Shown here piece after piece: positions 27,671 through 36,944 of a DNA stretch of 64,000 nucleotides (positions within the stretch are counted from its first letter, which is position 1; each line of letters opens with the position of its first letter). The stretch lies in contig NZ_QUZK01000052.1 in the NCBI RefSeq assembly GCF_003410055.1, forward strand, positions 1-64,000, in the 5' to 3' direction. Origin of the DNA: Wenzhouxiangella sediminis. Lineage in GTDB: Bacteria; Pseudomonadota; Gammaproteobacteria; Xanthomonadales; Wenzhouxiangellaceae. Both the position numbers and the translations under genes were made by a program. The notes below the pieces were generated by a model, which worked only from the letters and a program-made list of their open reading frames with translations, did no database searches and was not told the DNA's origin.

Positions 27671-27674
<4 letters not shown>
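26838..27674 (+). CDS. NAD(P)-dependent sugar epimerase/dehydratase family protein
   Basis: An extended short-chain dehydrogenase-fold protein of 278 residues. The nucleotide-binding glycine motif GASGPVG is at 11-17, the active-site Ser region is ALSSAS, and [11 protein letters not shown] and [12 protein letters not shown] are typical of NDP-sugar epimerases. The expected YxxxK catalytic pair is not obvious: the region after ALSSAS reads [14 protein letters not shown], so catalysis may be altered or use other residues. It is the last gene of the glycan cluster and overlaps the convergent ettA stop by 3 bp. Confidence 0.82.
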
Positions 27675-29341
<1,667 letters not shown>

Positions 29342-29413
29342 GTTGCTGCTTCGAGTCCTGGAGTCAGTTGGGAAAAGTGGGGGCGAGTGTAACGGATTGC
29401 TACCTACCAAAAG

Positions 29414-29443
29414 GGTTCAGGTTTCAGGGTTCAGGTTTCAGGG
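29414..29443 (+). repeat. left heptamer array (GTTTCAG/GGTTCAG) of the 29.4-29.85 kb composite element
   Basis: Four alternating heptamers GGTTCAG and GTTTCAG. Together with the inverted CCTGAAA array at 29667-29717 they form terminal inverted repeats around a core. The 573-bp gap between ettA and the OleD-like gene consists largely of this and related repeats. Confidence 0.88.
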
Positions 29444-29562
29444 GCGTCGTCGGAGGCTGAGGGATGGTTGCCGACAACCCATACGCCGTGCTCGCTTAAC
29501 GCATGGGGATGGATAGGACAGAGGTCCCAGGCCGATTCCGGTTCTTTGGCTCCGACCATTAC

Positions 29563-29575
29563 CCGGCGAAGCCGG
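29563..29575. repeat. conserved core hairpin CCGGC-GAA-GCCGG
   Basis: A 5-bp stem with a 3-nt loop, embedded in a longer identical stretch (CCCGGCGAAGCCGGCCC) that also occurs at 36027-36043 in the second element. It is the best-conserved part of the cores. Confidence 0.8.
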
Positions 29576-29597
29576 CCCGCAGAGCGGCCCGTGCCGC

Positions 29598-29717
29598 CGG
29601 AACCCCGAACCCCGAACCCGGAACCCCTTCTTTTCCAACCCCGAACCCGAAACCCGTCATCCTTTTCCTGAAACCTGAAACCTGAAACCTGAAACCTGAA
29701 ACCTGAAACCTGAAACC
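29598..29717 (+). repeat. right arrays: CCCCGAA units followed by CCTGAAA units
   Basis: CCCCGAA-type heptamers run to about 29656 with small interruptions. From 29667 there are about seven perfect CCTGAAA units. The second block is the reverse complement of the left array at 29414-29443. Confidence 0.9.
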
Positions 29718-29752
29718 GACGCAAAGCGTCGTCCCGGACCCCGATCCGGGAC
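29718..29752 (-). repeat. double-hairpin module, intergenic copy, opposite orientation to gspI/gspJ
   Basis: On the plus strand a short hairpin GACGC-AAA-GCGTC (29718-29730) is followed directly by arms GTCCCGGA (29731-29738) and TCCGGGAC (29745-29752) with loop CCCCGA. Read on the minus strand it is the same order as in gspI and gspJ: the identical hairpin 1, then a second hairpin with a 3-nt loop. Confidence 0.88.
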
Positions 29753-29782
29753 CTCCCAACCGAAGGCGCCACTGGATGGAAG

Positions 29783-29803
29783 GCCCCGGATCAAGTCCGG
29801 GGC
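29783..29803. repeat. hairpin GCCCCGGA-TCAAG-TCCGGGGC
   Basis: Perfect 8-bp arms (29783-29790 and 29796-29803) and a 5-nt loop. A variant of hairpin 1 of the double-hairpin module, within the same composite element. Confidence 0.85.
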
Positions 29804-29818
29804 GACGGGTGCTAGTTC

Positions 29819-29847
29819 CTGAAACCTGAACCCTGAACCCTGAAACC
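29819..29847 (+). repeat. outer CCTGAAA/CCTGAAC heptamer array
   Basis: Four CCTGAAM units close the composite element on the right. GATAAT at 29877-29882, before the OleD-like gene, lies 30 bp further on. Confidence 0.87.
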
Positions 29848-29876
29848 TTTTCACCGTGCACCCCGAAGCCACTCCG

Positions 29877-29882
29877 GATAAT
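29877..29882 (+). promoter_or_regulatory. candidate -10 box for the OleD-like gene
   Basis: GATAAT lies 33 bp upstream of the preferred ATG 29915. No clear -35 box is visible, so this is a weak call. Confidence 0.3.
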
Positions 29883-29914
29883 CTGTGGCGACTCCAATGA
29901 AGAAAGGCAAACCC

Positions 29915-30901
29915 ATGCGAGTTCTCGTAACCGGCGGAGGCGGGTTTCTGGGCCAGGCGATCGTGCGCCAGCTCCTTGCGCGCGGCGATGCGGTCTCGAC
30001 CATCAACCGCTCCGATTACCCCGAACTGGCAGATCTGGGCGTGACCTGCCATCGCGGCGATATTTCCGATCGCGAGGCGGTGATGGCCGCCGTTGACGGA
30101 GTGGATGCGGTGATCCACGTGGCCGCCAAGGCCGGGCCGGGCCTGTACGCGCCCGATTTCGTGGCCGCCAACGTGGTCGGAACCGGCAACGTCGTCGAGG
30201 CCTGCCGTGCGCACGGCGTGCGTGTGCTGGTGCACACCTCCTCGCCCAGCGTGGTGCATGCCGGCGGTGATATCGACGGCGGTGACGAGTCGCTGCCGTA
30301 CCCGGATCACTTTCCGGCGCCGTACCCGGCCACCAAGGCCGAGGCCGAGCGCCTGGCCCTGGGCGCGAATTCCGCCGGGCTGTCGGTCTGCGCCCTGCGG
30401 CCGCACCTGATCTGGGGCCCCGGCGACAATCAGCTGTTGCCGCGCCTGATCGAGAAGAACCGCGCCGGTCGGCTGAAACTGCCGGCACCCGAAAAACTGA
30501 TCGACACCGTCTACATCGACAACGCCGCCGCGGCGCACGTGCTGGCGCTCGACAACCTCACCGCTTCGGGAACGGCCGCCGGCCAGGCCTACTTCATTTC
30601 CAACGGCGAGCCGATGCCGGTCGGCGAAATGCTGTCGAGGATGCTCGAGGCGGCCGGCGAGACGCCGAGACTGGGCCGGGTGTCGCCGAAGGTGGCCATG
30701 GCTGCGGCCACGCTGGTGGAGTGGTTCTGGCGGGCGACGCGCCGCAGGAGCGATCCGCCGCTGTCGCGATTCGTCGTCGAGCACCTGGCCACGGCGCACT
30801 GGTTCGATCTCTCGGCGGCGCGCCGCGACCTGGGCTACGAGGCAAGCATCAGCATCGACGAGGGTCTGCGGCGCCTGGCGGCTTCCTGGCGGCCCTCATA
30901 G
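29915..30901 (+). CDS. OleD-like NAD(P)-dependent 3-hydroxy/keto reductase (extended SDR)
   Basis: The 328-residue protein starts MRVLVTGGGGFLGQA (NAD(P) glycine motif at 7-13), has the active-site Ser pair at 109-110 (HTSSPSVV) and the catalytic Tyr137-x-x-x-Lys141 (YPATK), then ALRPHLIWGPGDNQ and YIDNAA. These segments closely follow OleD, which reduces 2-alkyl-3-ketoacids in long-chain olefin synthesis, and related 3-beta-hydroxysteroid-type enzymes. No oleA, oleB or oleC is in the window, so the pathway is uncertain. ATG 29915 has AAAGG upstream; starts at 29885 and 29897 are possible. It overlaps the convergent gene end by 6 bp. Confidence 0.8.
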   Translation: MRVLVTGGGGFLGQAIVRQLLARGDAVSTINRSDYPELADLGVTCHRGDISDREAVMAAVDGVDAVIHVAAKAGPGLYAPDFVAANVVGTGNVVEACRAHGVRVLVHTSSPSVVHAGGDIDGGDESLPYPDHFPAPYPATKAEAERLALGANSAGLSVCALRPHLIWGPGDNQLLPRLIEKNRAGRLKLPAPEKLIDTVYIDNAAAAHVLALDNLTASGTAAGQAYFISNGEPMPVGEMLSRMLEAAGETPRLGRVSPKVAMAAATLVEWFWRATRRRSDPPLSRFVVEHLATAHWFDLSAARRDLGYEASISIDEGLRRLAASWRPS

Positions 30902-31549
30902 CCCCCGGCGCCGCGCCCAGTGGTTGACGCGTTCGATGCGCGAGCGCCGCACCAGGTGGCGATCCAGCTCGTCGACGCGGTCGTAGCTTCCGTACTTGAG
31001 CTTGACCCAGCCGTTGAGGTCGATCTGTCGAAGGTAGTCGAACAGCCACTTGTTGAGCGGATGCCAGCCGGGCCTGAGCACGATGGCCGTGCCCAGGTCG
31101 ATGATGATCGGTCGGCCGTCGCCGGCGACCATGACGTTCTGGCGGCTCTTGAGGTCGCCGTGCGCCACCCCGCGCTCGTGCATGGCCTTTATGGCGCCCC
31201 TGAGCTCCTCGAAGAACCGTTCGGGTTCGGCCGGAGTCGCGTGCTTGAGCAGGGCGCCGTCGACGTACTCCATGGCCAGGTGGCAGCCGCCGAAAAGTCC
31301 ATAACAGCGAGGGAAGCCGGGCACGCCTTCGATGCGCCGGTAGGCCCTGTGCTCGCGCCGCAGGGAGAACTGCCGCGCCCGCCAGGCGATGCCGCGCCCG
31401 CGCGGTGTCTTGACGGCCAGATCGAGACTGCCGGATCGCACGCGCACGATGAGGCCCTGGTTGCTTTCGGCCACGATGGGCCAGTCCGCGGGATCGAAAC
31501 CCTCGAACAGCGCGGAAAGATCGTCGGGTGAAGCTCCTGCCAACGGCAT
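30896..31549 (-). CDS. small protein kinase-fold protein (Kdo/RIO-kinase-like)
   Basis: The 217-residue protein has the minimal eukaryote-like kinase landmarks: Lys47 in LAVKT, Glu near residue 66 (LRREHRAY), hinge LAMEYVDG, catalytic loop His130-Gly-Asp132-Leu-Lys...Asn138 and the metal-binding Asp151-Leu-Gly153. The short N-lobe and HGDLK loop resemble LPS core (Kdo/WaaP) and RIO-like kinases. The tail is strongly basic (RRSRIERVNHWARRRGL). Substrate is unknown; LPS core sugars are one option given the glycan genes nearby. It is convergent with the OleD-like gene and divergent from the FmdB gene. Confidence 0.75.
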   Translation of the reverse strand: MPLAGASPDDLSALFEGFDPADWPIVAESNQGLIVRVRSGSLDLAVKTPRGRGIAWRARQFSLRREHRAYRRIEGVPGFPRCYGLFGGCHLAMEYVDGALLKHATPAEPERFFEELRGAIKAMHERGVAHGDLKSRQNVMVAGDGRPIIIDLGTAIVLRPGWHPLNKWLFDYLRQIDLNGWVKLKYGSYDRVDELDRHLVRRSRIERVNHWARRRGL

Positions 31550-31566
31550 GCGCCAATCATAGCGGA

Positions 31567-31596
31567 TTGGCGCGGCGCGTCAGGGCGCGCGATAAT
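31567..31596 (+). promoter_or_regulatory. candidate promoter for the fmdB-aspS pair
   Basis: TTGGCG (31567-31572) and GATAAT (31591-31596) are 18 bp apart in the 136-bp divergent gap. It would give a leader of about 80 nt. Confidence 0.4.
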
Positions 31597-31685
31597 AGCC
31601 GGTTTGGGCCCGCCCGGACTCGAAAACCGGGTCGGCGACCCCCACAATACGCACCAACCAAGGATCCAGACGGGGATTTCGAACC

Positions 31686-32009
31686 ATGCCGATCTATGAA
31701 TACCGCTGCCAGGCCTGCGGACACGAACTGGAAAAGCTGCAGAAGATTTCCGACCAGCCCCTGGTCGACTGCCCCGAGTGCGGCAAGCCGACGCTCACCA
31801 AGCTGATTTCCGCCGCCGGATTCCGGCTCAAGGGCGGCGGCTGGTACGAGACCGACTTCAAGAAGGACAACAAGCGCAATCTCGCCGGCGACGGCAAGTC
31901 GGACAAGAAGTCCGACGGGGGTTCCGAGTCGAAGGCCGACAGCAAGCCGGCCAAGTCCTCCGACAAGAGCGGCAGCGCCAGCAGCGCCCCGGCCGGCCAG
32001 GTGGCCTGA
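31686..32009 (+). CDS. FmdB family zinc ribbon protein
   Basis: A 107-residue protein with an N-terminal zinc ribbon ([12 protein letters not shown] and DCPECGK, four Cys) of the FmdB/CxxC_CxxC_SSSS family, then a Lys/Ser/Asp-rich disordered tail of about 55 residues. The family often precedes aspS in gammaproteobacteria, and here the stop and the aspS start share one base (TGATG). Molecular role unknown. Confidence 0.88.
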   Translation: MPIYEYRCQACGHELEKLQKISDQPLVDCPECGKPTLTKLISAAGFRLKGGGWYETDFKKDNKRNLAGDGKSDKKSDGGSESKADSKPAKSSDKSGSASSAPAGQVA

Positions 32010-33775
32010 TGCGTTCCCACCTGTGCGGAGAAGTCAACGAAGCGCTCGACGGCCAGACGGTCACCGTCTGCGGCTGGGTCAACCGCGCCCGTGACCTCGG
32101 CGGGCTGATCTTCATCGGCCTGCGCGACCACGCCGGTGTGCTGCAGGTCGTGGTCGAACCCGACAACGAACCCGCCTTCGCCGAGGCCGAGAAACTCAGG
32201 AACGAGTTCTGCGTTCGCCTCAGCGGCAAGGTGCGCATGCGCCCCGAAAGCCAGTGGAACGCCGACATGCCCACCGGCAAGGTCGAGGTCGTCGCCGACT
32301 CGGTCGAGATCATCAACGCGGCAGCGCCCCTGCCGCTGCTGATGAACGACGAGGACGGTGAGGAAGTGCGGCTGAAGTACCGCTTCCTGGACCTGCGGCG
32401 GCCCCGGCTGCAGCGCAACCTCAGGCTGCGCTCGAAGCTCACGCGCGCGATCCGCAACTTCCTCGACGACCGCGATTTCGTCGACGCCGAGACGCCGATC
32501 CTGACCCGGGCCACGCCCGAGGGCGCGCGCGACTACCTGGTGCCCAGTCGTGTCCATCCCGGCAGCTTCTTCGCGCTGCCCCAATCGCCGCAGTTGTTCA
32601 AACAAATCCTGATGATGGCCGGGCTCGACCGCTATTACCAGATCGCGCGCTGCTTCCGCGACGAGGACCTGCGCGCCGACCGCCAGCCCGAGTTCACCCA
32701 ACTCGACATGGAGATGGCCTTCGTCGAGGAAGCCGACGTGCAGGGCGTTGCCGAGAACCTGATCCGCAAGGTCTTCTCCGAAGTGCTCGATGTCGAGCTC
32801 CCCGATCCCTTCCCGCGCATGACCTATGCCGAGGCGATGCGTCGCTACGGTTCCGACAAGCCGGATCTTCGCATCGACCTGGAGCTGGTCACGATCTGCG
32901 AGCACGTGCGGCACGTCGAATTCAAGGTCTTCTCCGGCCCGGCCAACGATCCGGCCTCGCGCGTGGCCGCGCTGCGCGTGCCCGGCGGCGCCGAGCTCAC
33001 GCGCAAGCAGATCGACGGCTATGCCGATTTCGTCGGCCGCTACGGCGCGAAGGGCCTGGCCTGGATGAAGGTCAACGACGCCGCTGCCGGTCTCGAAGGC
33101 GTGCAGTCGCCGGTGGCCAAGTTCCTCGACGAGCAGGCCGTCACCGGCATATTGAACGACACGGGCGCGCAGAACGGCGACATCCTGTTCTTCGGCGCCG
33201 GCGAGAAGGTCACGGTCAGCACTTTCCTGGGCGCGTTGCGCCTTCAGGTGGCCAGGGACCTCGACCTGGTCGGCGAAGGCTGGAAGCCCCTGTGGGTGGT
33301 CGATTTCCCGATGTTCGAGTACGACACCGAGGACGAGCGTTACTACGCGCTGCACCATCCCTTCACCGCGCCGGCCGTGCACGACGGCGATGCGCTCAAG
33401 GCCGATCCGGTCAACGCGCTCTCGCGCGCCTACGACATGGTGCTCAACGGCTCGGAGATCGGCGGCGGTTCGATCCGTATCCACGACCCGAAATTGCAGC
33501 AGGCCGCCTTCGACGTGCTCGGCATCGACGAGACCGAGGCGAAGGAACGCTTCGGCTTCCTGCTCGAGGCGCTCAAGTACGGTTGTCCGCCGCACGGCGG
33601 CATCGCCTTCGGCATCGACCGCATCGCCGCGCTCATGGCCGGCGAGGACTCCATCCGCGAAGTCATCGCCTTCCCCAAGACCGCCAATGCGTCCTGCCTG
33701 ATGACCGGCGCGCCGGCAGCGGTGGAGGCCGAGCAGCTTCAGGAGCTACAGCTGAAGTTGGGGTCATCGGAATGA
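32009..33775 (+). CDS. aspS: aspartyl-tRNA synthetase
   Basis: Class IIb synthetase, 588 residues (E. coli 590). An N-terminal OB-fold anticodon domain ([15 protein letters not shown]) is followed by the catalytic core with the bacterial GAD insertion domain and motif 3 (GIDRIAAL). In the RRDLGG-type loop a Leu stands where non-discriminating enzymes usually have His, so a discriminating enzyme is inferred. ATG 32009 is translationally coupled to the FmdB gene; the frame is open upstream but inside that gene. Confidence 0.97.
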   Translation: MRSHLCGEVNEALDGQTVTVCGWVNRARDLGGLIFIGLRDHAGVLQVVVEPDNEPAFAEAEKLRNEFCVRLSGKVRMRPESQWNADMPTGKVEVVADSVEIINAAAPLPLLMNDEDGEEVRLKYRFLDLRRPRLQRNLRLRSKLTRAIRNFLDDRDFVDAETPILTRATPEGARDYLVPSRVHPGSFFALPQSPQLFKQILMMAGLDRYYQIARCFRDEDLRADRQPEFTQLDMEMAFVEEADVQGVAENLIRKVFSEVLDVELPDPFPRMTYAEAMRRYGSDKPDLRIDLELVTICEHVRHVEFKVFSGPANDPASRVAALRVPGGAELTRKQIDGYADFVGRYGAKGLAWMKVNDAAAGLEGVQSPVAKFLDEQAVTGILNDTGAQNGDILFFGAGEKVTVSTFLGALRLQVARDLDLVGEGWKPLWVVDFPMFEYDTEDERYYALHHPFTAPAVHDGDALKADPVNALSRAYDMVLNGSEIGGGSIRIHDPKLQQAAFDVLGIDETEAKERFGFLLEALKYGCPPHGGIAFGIDRIAALMAGEDSIREVIAFPKTANASCLMTGAPAAVEAEQLQELQLKLGSSE

Positions 33776-33785
33776 AAACCTGTTA

Positions 33786-33940
33786 AACGCAAAGACGCGA
33801 AGACGCAAAGCTAAACAAGTGAACGAGTGAGTTCATCACCAGGGAACGCCGGAAGCCTCAGGTGAATGAGTCTTCTCATTGGTGACTTCCTTGCCTTCAA
33901 TGTAATGATTGTTTTCTTTGCGACTTCGCGTCTTTGCGTT
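33786..33940. repeat. inverted-terminal octamer repeat element, copy 1
   Basis: The left array (33786-33810) has three 8-bp units ACGCAAAG/ACGCGAAG in direct repeat. The right array (33915-33940) is its reverse complement (CTTTGCG, CTTCGCGT, CTTTGCGTT). The core of about 104 bp is AT-richer than the surroundings and has no open frame of note. The element starts 11 bp after the aspS stop. A second copy with nearly identical ends lies at 45503-45636. Confidence 0.9.
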
Positions 33941-33999
33941 AGAAGGATTATGCTTTTCCTGCACACAGGTTCCGACATGTTCCTCAGACAGGTTGCCCC

Positions 34000-34626
34000 A
34001 TGAGCCGCTCCGTGGTGCTCGTCCACGGCCTCTGGTGGGGCCCCTGGAGTATGGGGTTGCTCGGGCGTCGGCTCGGGCGCCGGGGGCTGGAGACTTGTGC
34101 TTTCGGCTACCCGACGATTCGCCGCGGCCTGCAAGACAATGCCGCGGCCTTGCGTGAGTTCATCGACACCCTCGATGCAGAGCGGGTCGATCTGGTGGGA
34201 CATTCCCTGGGCGGGCTGGTGATCCTGCGCATGCTCGACGAATACGCCGACCTGCCGCCCGGGCGGGTGGTGCTGCTCGGGTCGCCGGTGCACGGCTCCG
34301 CCGTGGGGCGTCGCGTGGCCGACCGGGGGCTGTTCCGGCCGCTGGTCGGGCGGGCGCGCACGGCACTGGAGAACGGCTTTTCGCACGCACCGGCCGGCCG
34401 TGAAACCGGCGTCGTCGCCGGCAGCCGTTCGGTGGGAGTGGGCCGCATCTTCGGTCCCCTGGACGGCCCCAACGACGGCACGGTCACCGTGGCCGAATGC
34501 CGCCTGGACGGGGCGAGCGAGTGCATCCTGCCGGTGACGCACACCGGCCTGGTCACGGCGCCGTCCGTCGCTCGCGCAGTCTCGGATTTCCTTCTCGAAG
34601 GCGATTTCCCTCACTCGCAGGACTGA
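34000..34626 (+). CDS. alpha/beta hydrolase, lipase-like
   Basis: The 208-residue protein has an oxyanion-type N-terminal HGLWWGPWS, the nucleophile elbow GHSLGG (Ser near residue 69), an acidic residue in GPNDGTVTV and His in ILPVTHTGLV, giving a full Ser-Asp-His set. No signal peptide is seen. Small lipase-class hydrolases of this type act on esters; the substrate is not evident. Confidence 0.83.
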   Translation: MSRSVVLVHGLWWGPWSMGLLGRRLGRRGLETCAFGYPTIRRGLQDNAAALREFIDTLDAERVDLVGHSLGGLVILRMLDEYADLPPGRVVLLGSPVHGSAVGRRVADRGLFRPLVGRARTALENGFSHAPAGRETGVVAGSRSVGVGRIFGPLDGPNDGTVTVAECRLDGASECILPVTHTGLVTAPSVARAVSDFLLEGDFPHSQD

Positions 34627-34642
34627 TCGCCGGGGCTTCGAG

Positions 34643-34722
34643 CGTCGGTCCGGTCCGGGTGCCATCGGCTCGGTTCGACGCGGTGGCGAGGCCCTCGCCG
34701 ATGACACCCGGATCGGACCGAC
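34643..34722. repeat. long imperfect hairpin between convergent genes
   Basis: Arms at 34643-34669 and 34697-34722 pair over about 26 bp with small bulges (CGTCGGTCC... with ...GGACCGACG), with a loop of about 27 nt. It could act as a two-way terminator for the converging genes. Confidence 0.7.
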
Positions 34723-34767
34723 GGTGGGGTGCTGCCGCCGGCGCGGCGGCCTGTCATTAGATCGACT

Positions 34768-34800
34768 GCGCGGGTCGGGAGGCCTGGTCCCGACCCGCGC
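34768..34800. terminator. perfect 12-bp hairpin downstream of the 34811 gene
   Basis: GCGCGGGTCGGG (34768-34779) and CCCGACCCGCGC (34789-34800) with a 9-nt loop, 10 bp beyond the stop of the minus-strand gene. No T run follows on either strand, so the terminator role is only likely. Confidence 0.5.
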
Positions 34801-34810
34801 GCCGTGGGGG

Positions 34811-35857
34811 TTATTGCCAGGGATTGCAGTCGTAGCCGGCCATTCTCAGCAAGCGGGTGGCCTCGAACTGTCCGGCACCCAGCCCGCCTTCGGAAAAGTT
34901 GTAGCCGACCAGCAGCGTGTTGCAGTCCAATGCCTCGATGGTCATGGTGCCGATCGAATCGATGTCGACATCGCCCGGGTCGTAGCTGCCGGGGTTGCTG
35001 GTAATGAACTCGCCGCCGGCGAACTCGAGCATGTCGAGCGTGACGATATCGAATCCGGGCTCCAGCTCGGTCGCGGCACCCAGTACCCAGAACGGCGCGC
35101 CGTTGAAGTAGGTAAAGAATATGGCGGTGACGTTGTTGGTGTCCGGCCCATTCGGGTTGTATTGCTCGCCGATCTGCAGCACCAGGCCGCTGTAGGGCAG
35201 CCCTTCGACCGTGTACTGTCCCGACATGCGCCCGTGCAGGGTGGGGAATGCATTCTGGGGCGGATCGAATTCGGGCACGTACTCCGGAATGCTGAACAGA
35301 ACGTAATGTGATTCGTCCGAGCCGGAATAGTCGCCCCAGTACATATCCAGCGTGAACAGCCCGTTGTAGTCCTCAGGCCAGAATTCGGTTTCTCCGTCGA
35401 TCGAGAAGGGGTCGACGCCGAGCATGTAGGTGATGCCCTGCTCGCCGATCTCGTTGCCCGAGGCGCCGACATTGCCCACCGCCGGGTGGCGGATCAGCTG
35501 GGCCATATGGTCGGGCACGTCGACCTCGCCGGCTTCGGCGAAGACCCGGGGAACGAGCACGCGGCCGCCGCTGACCTTGCGCAGGCGCACCATGACCACC
35601 GAATAGCCTTCGTCGTGGCAGCCGGTGCGCCAGATCCGGACCCGAACCTGCGCGGCCGGCTGGCTGGCGTTGACCGAGGGCACGGCGATGGTCTCGTTGA
35701 AAAGCTCATCGCCACCCGGCGCAGGTCCCTGCGGCAACGAGACCGCCACGCATCCCGGCGGGAAGGGCGACTTGAGATCGGTCAGCACGTTGATCTCACC
35801 GGTGGCCGAGGCCTGGCCGACGAGCAGGAAGGTCAGGGCGAGCAGCAAACTACGCAT
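34811..35857 (-). CDS. secreted protein of unknown function
   Basis: The precursor has 348 residues with a clear signal peptide (MRSLLLALTFLLVGQASA). The mature part is acidic and beta-rich, with many Gly, Tyr and Asp residues, and three or four Cys (PPGCVAV, RTGCHDEG, ALDCNTLL, GYDCNPWQ) that could form disulfides. No repeat, anchor or catalytic motif is recognised. It stands alone on the minus strand between a palindrome-rich gap and a heptamer repeat element. Confidence 0.75.
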   Translation of the reverse strand: MRSLLLALTFLLVGQASATGEINVLTDLKSPFPPGCVAVSLPQGPAPGGDELFNETIAVPSVNASQPAAQVRVRIWRTGCHDEGYSVVMVRLRKVSGGRVLVPRVFAEAGEVDVPDHMAQLIRHPAVGNVGASGNEIGEQGITYMLGVDPFSIDGETEFWPEDYNGLFTLDMYWGDYSGSDESHYVLFSIPEYVPEFDPPQNAFPTLHGRMSGQYTVEGLPYSGLVLQIGEQYNPNGPDTNNVTAIFFTYFNGAPFWVLGAATELEPGFDIVTLDMLEFAGGEFITSNPGSYDPGDVDIDSIGTMTIEALDCNTLLVGYNFSEGGLGAGQFEATRLLRMAGYDCNPWQ

Positions 35858-35934
35858 GGTCTTGGCAATCCCGTTGAATACGTCGCCAATTCTAGCGCCG
35901 GTTTCTGACCGTTGGCTGAATGGGAAATGCCGAC

Positions 35935-36097
35935 AGGTTTCAGGGTTCAGGTTTCAGGTTTCAGGGTTCAGGAGCGTGTGGAGGAGGCTGGGGGTCTGGC
36001 GCCCGTAATCCCGGCGCCGTGCATTGCCCGGCGAAGCCGGCCCAGCGCCCTCCGCGCCGCCTGAAACCTGAAACCTGAAACCTGAAACCTGAAACCT
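35935..36097. repeat. heptamer inverted-terminal repeat element upstream of yebC
   Basis: The left array (35935-35972) has GTTTCAG/GGTTCAG units; the right array (36060-36097) has five CCTGAAA units, its reverse complement. The 87-bp core contains CCCGGCGAAGCCGGCCC (36027-36043), also present in the 29.5-kb element, and similar GGAGGCTG and GCCGTGC stretches. The 292-bp gap between the secreted-protein gene and yebC holds little else. Confidence 0.9.
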
Positions 36098-36110
36098 CCG
36101 TAGCTTCGGT

Positions 36111-36116
36111 TAAAAT
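36111..36116 (+). promoter_or_regulatory. candidate -10 box for yebC
   Basis: TAAAAT lies 34 bp upstream of ATG 36150 and 14 bp past the repeat element. No -35 box is convincing; if this promoter is real, its -35 region falls within the heptamer array. Confidence 0.35.
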
Positions 36117-36149
36117 GCCCCATTACCCCGAACGAGAGGCAATCCAGGC

Positions 36150-36887
36150 ATGGCCGGTCACAGCAAATGGGCCAATATCCAGCACCGCAAGAAGGCGCAG
36201 GACGCCAAGCGGGGCAAGATCTTTACCCGACTGATCCGTGAAATTTCGGTGGCTGCGCGCGAAGGCGGCGGCGACCCGGACACCAACCCGCGGCTCAGGC
36301 TGGCCGTCGACAAGGCCAACGGCGCCAACGTGCCCAAGGACAACATCGAGCGGGCCATCAAGAAGGCGACCGGCGATCTCGAGGGCGCGTCCTACGACGA
36401 ACTGCGCTACGAGGGCTATGCGCCCGGCGGCGTGGCGGTGATGGTCGACTGCCTGACCGACAACCGCAACCGCACGGTCTCGGAGGTGCGTCACGCATTC
36501 AGCAAGCACGGCGGCAATCTGGGTACCGAAGGTTCGGTGGCTTTCCAGTTCGAGAAGAAGGGCGTGATCACCTTCGCGCCGGGGGTCGGCGAGGACAATG
36601 TGATGGAAGCGGCCCTGGAGGCCGGTGCCGAGGACATCGTCAATCACGAGGACGGCGCCATCGAGGTGCTCACCGAGCCCGAGGAATTCGAGGCCGTGCG
36701 CGACGGGTTCCGCAAGGCGGGCCTGGAATTCGAGGAGGCCGAGGTCACCGAGCGGCCCAACAACCTCATCGAAGTCGACGTCGAGACCGGGAAGAAGGTG
36801 CTGAATTTCCTCGACGTGCTCGAGGATCTCGACGACACGCAGAATGTCTGGTCGAACGCCGATATTCCGGCGGAGGCGTATGAGTAA
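36150..36887 (+). CDS. yebC: YebC/PmpR family transcriptional regulator or translation factor
   Basis: A 245-residue protein with the invariant start [14 protein letters not shown] and the three-domain YebC fold. The family includes DNA-binding regulators (PmpR) and members reported to help ribosomes through proline stretches. In many gammaproteobacteria it lies just upstream of ruvC, as here. Confidence 0.95.
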   Translation: MAGHSKWANIQHRKKAQDAKRGKIFTRLIREISVAAREGGGDPDTNPRLRLAVDKANGANVPKDNIERAIKKATGDLEGASYDELRYEGYAPGGVAVMVDCLTDNRNRTVSEVRHAFSKHGGNLGTEGSVAFQFEKKGVITFAPGVGEDNVMEAALEAGAEDIVNHEDGAIEVLTEPEEFEAVRDGFRKAGLEFEEAEVTERPNNLIEVDVETGKKVLNFLDVLEDLDDTQNVWSNADIPAEAYE

Positions 36888-36916
36888 GGTTTCAGGGTTC
36901 GGGTTTCTTGTTTCAG
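36888..36916 (+). repeat. degenerate heptamer array between yebC and ruvC
   Basis: GGTTTCAG, GGTTCGG, GTTTCTT and GTTTCAG units follow the yebC TAA with no gap. No inverted partner is present, so this is a decayed or half element. Confidence 0.75.
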
Positions 36917-36944
36917 GGGGGCTGGCCGGCTGCGTCGGTTCGCC

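Noticed and set aside
29414-29847. CRISPR array
   Set aside because: The repeats are 7 bp long and directly tandem, with no spacers of even length and no cas genes nearby.
31694-33595. A 633-codon frame antisense to aspS
   Set aside because: aspS is unmistakable on the other strand; the antisense product has no family features.
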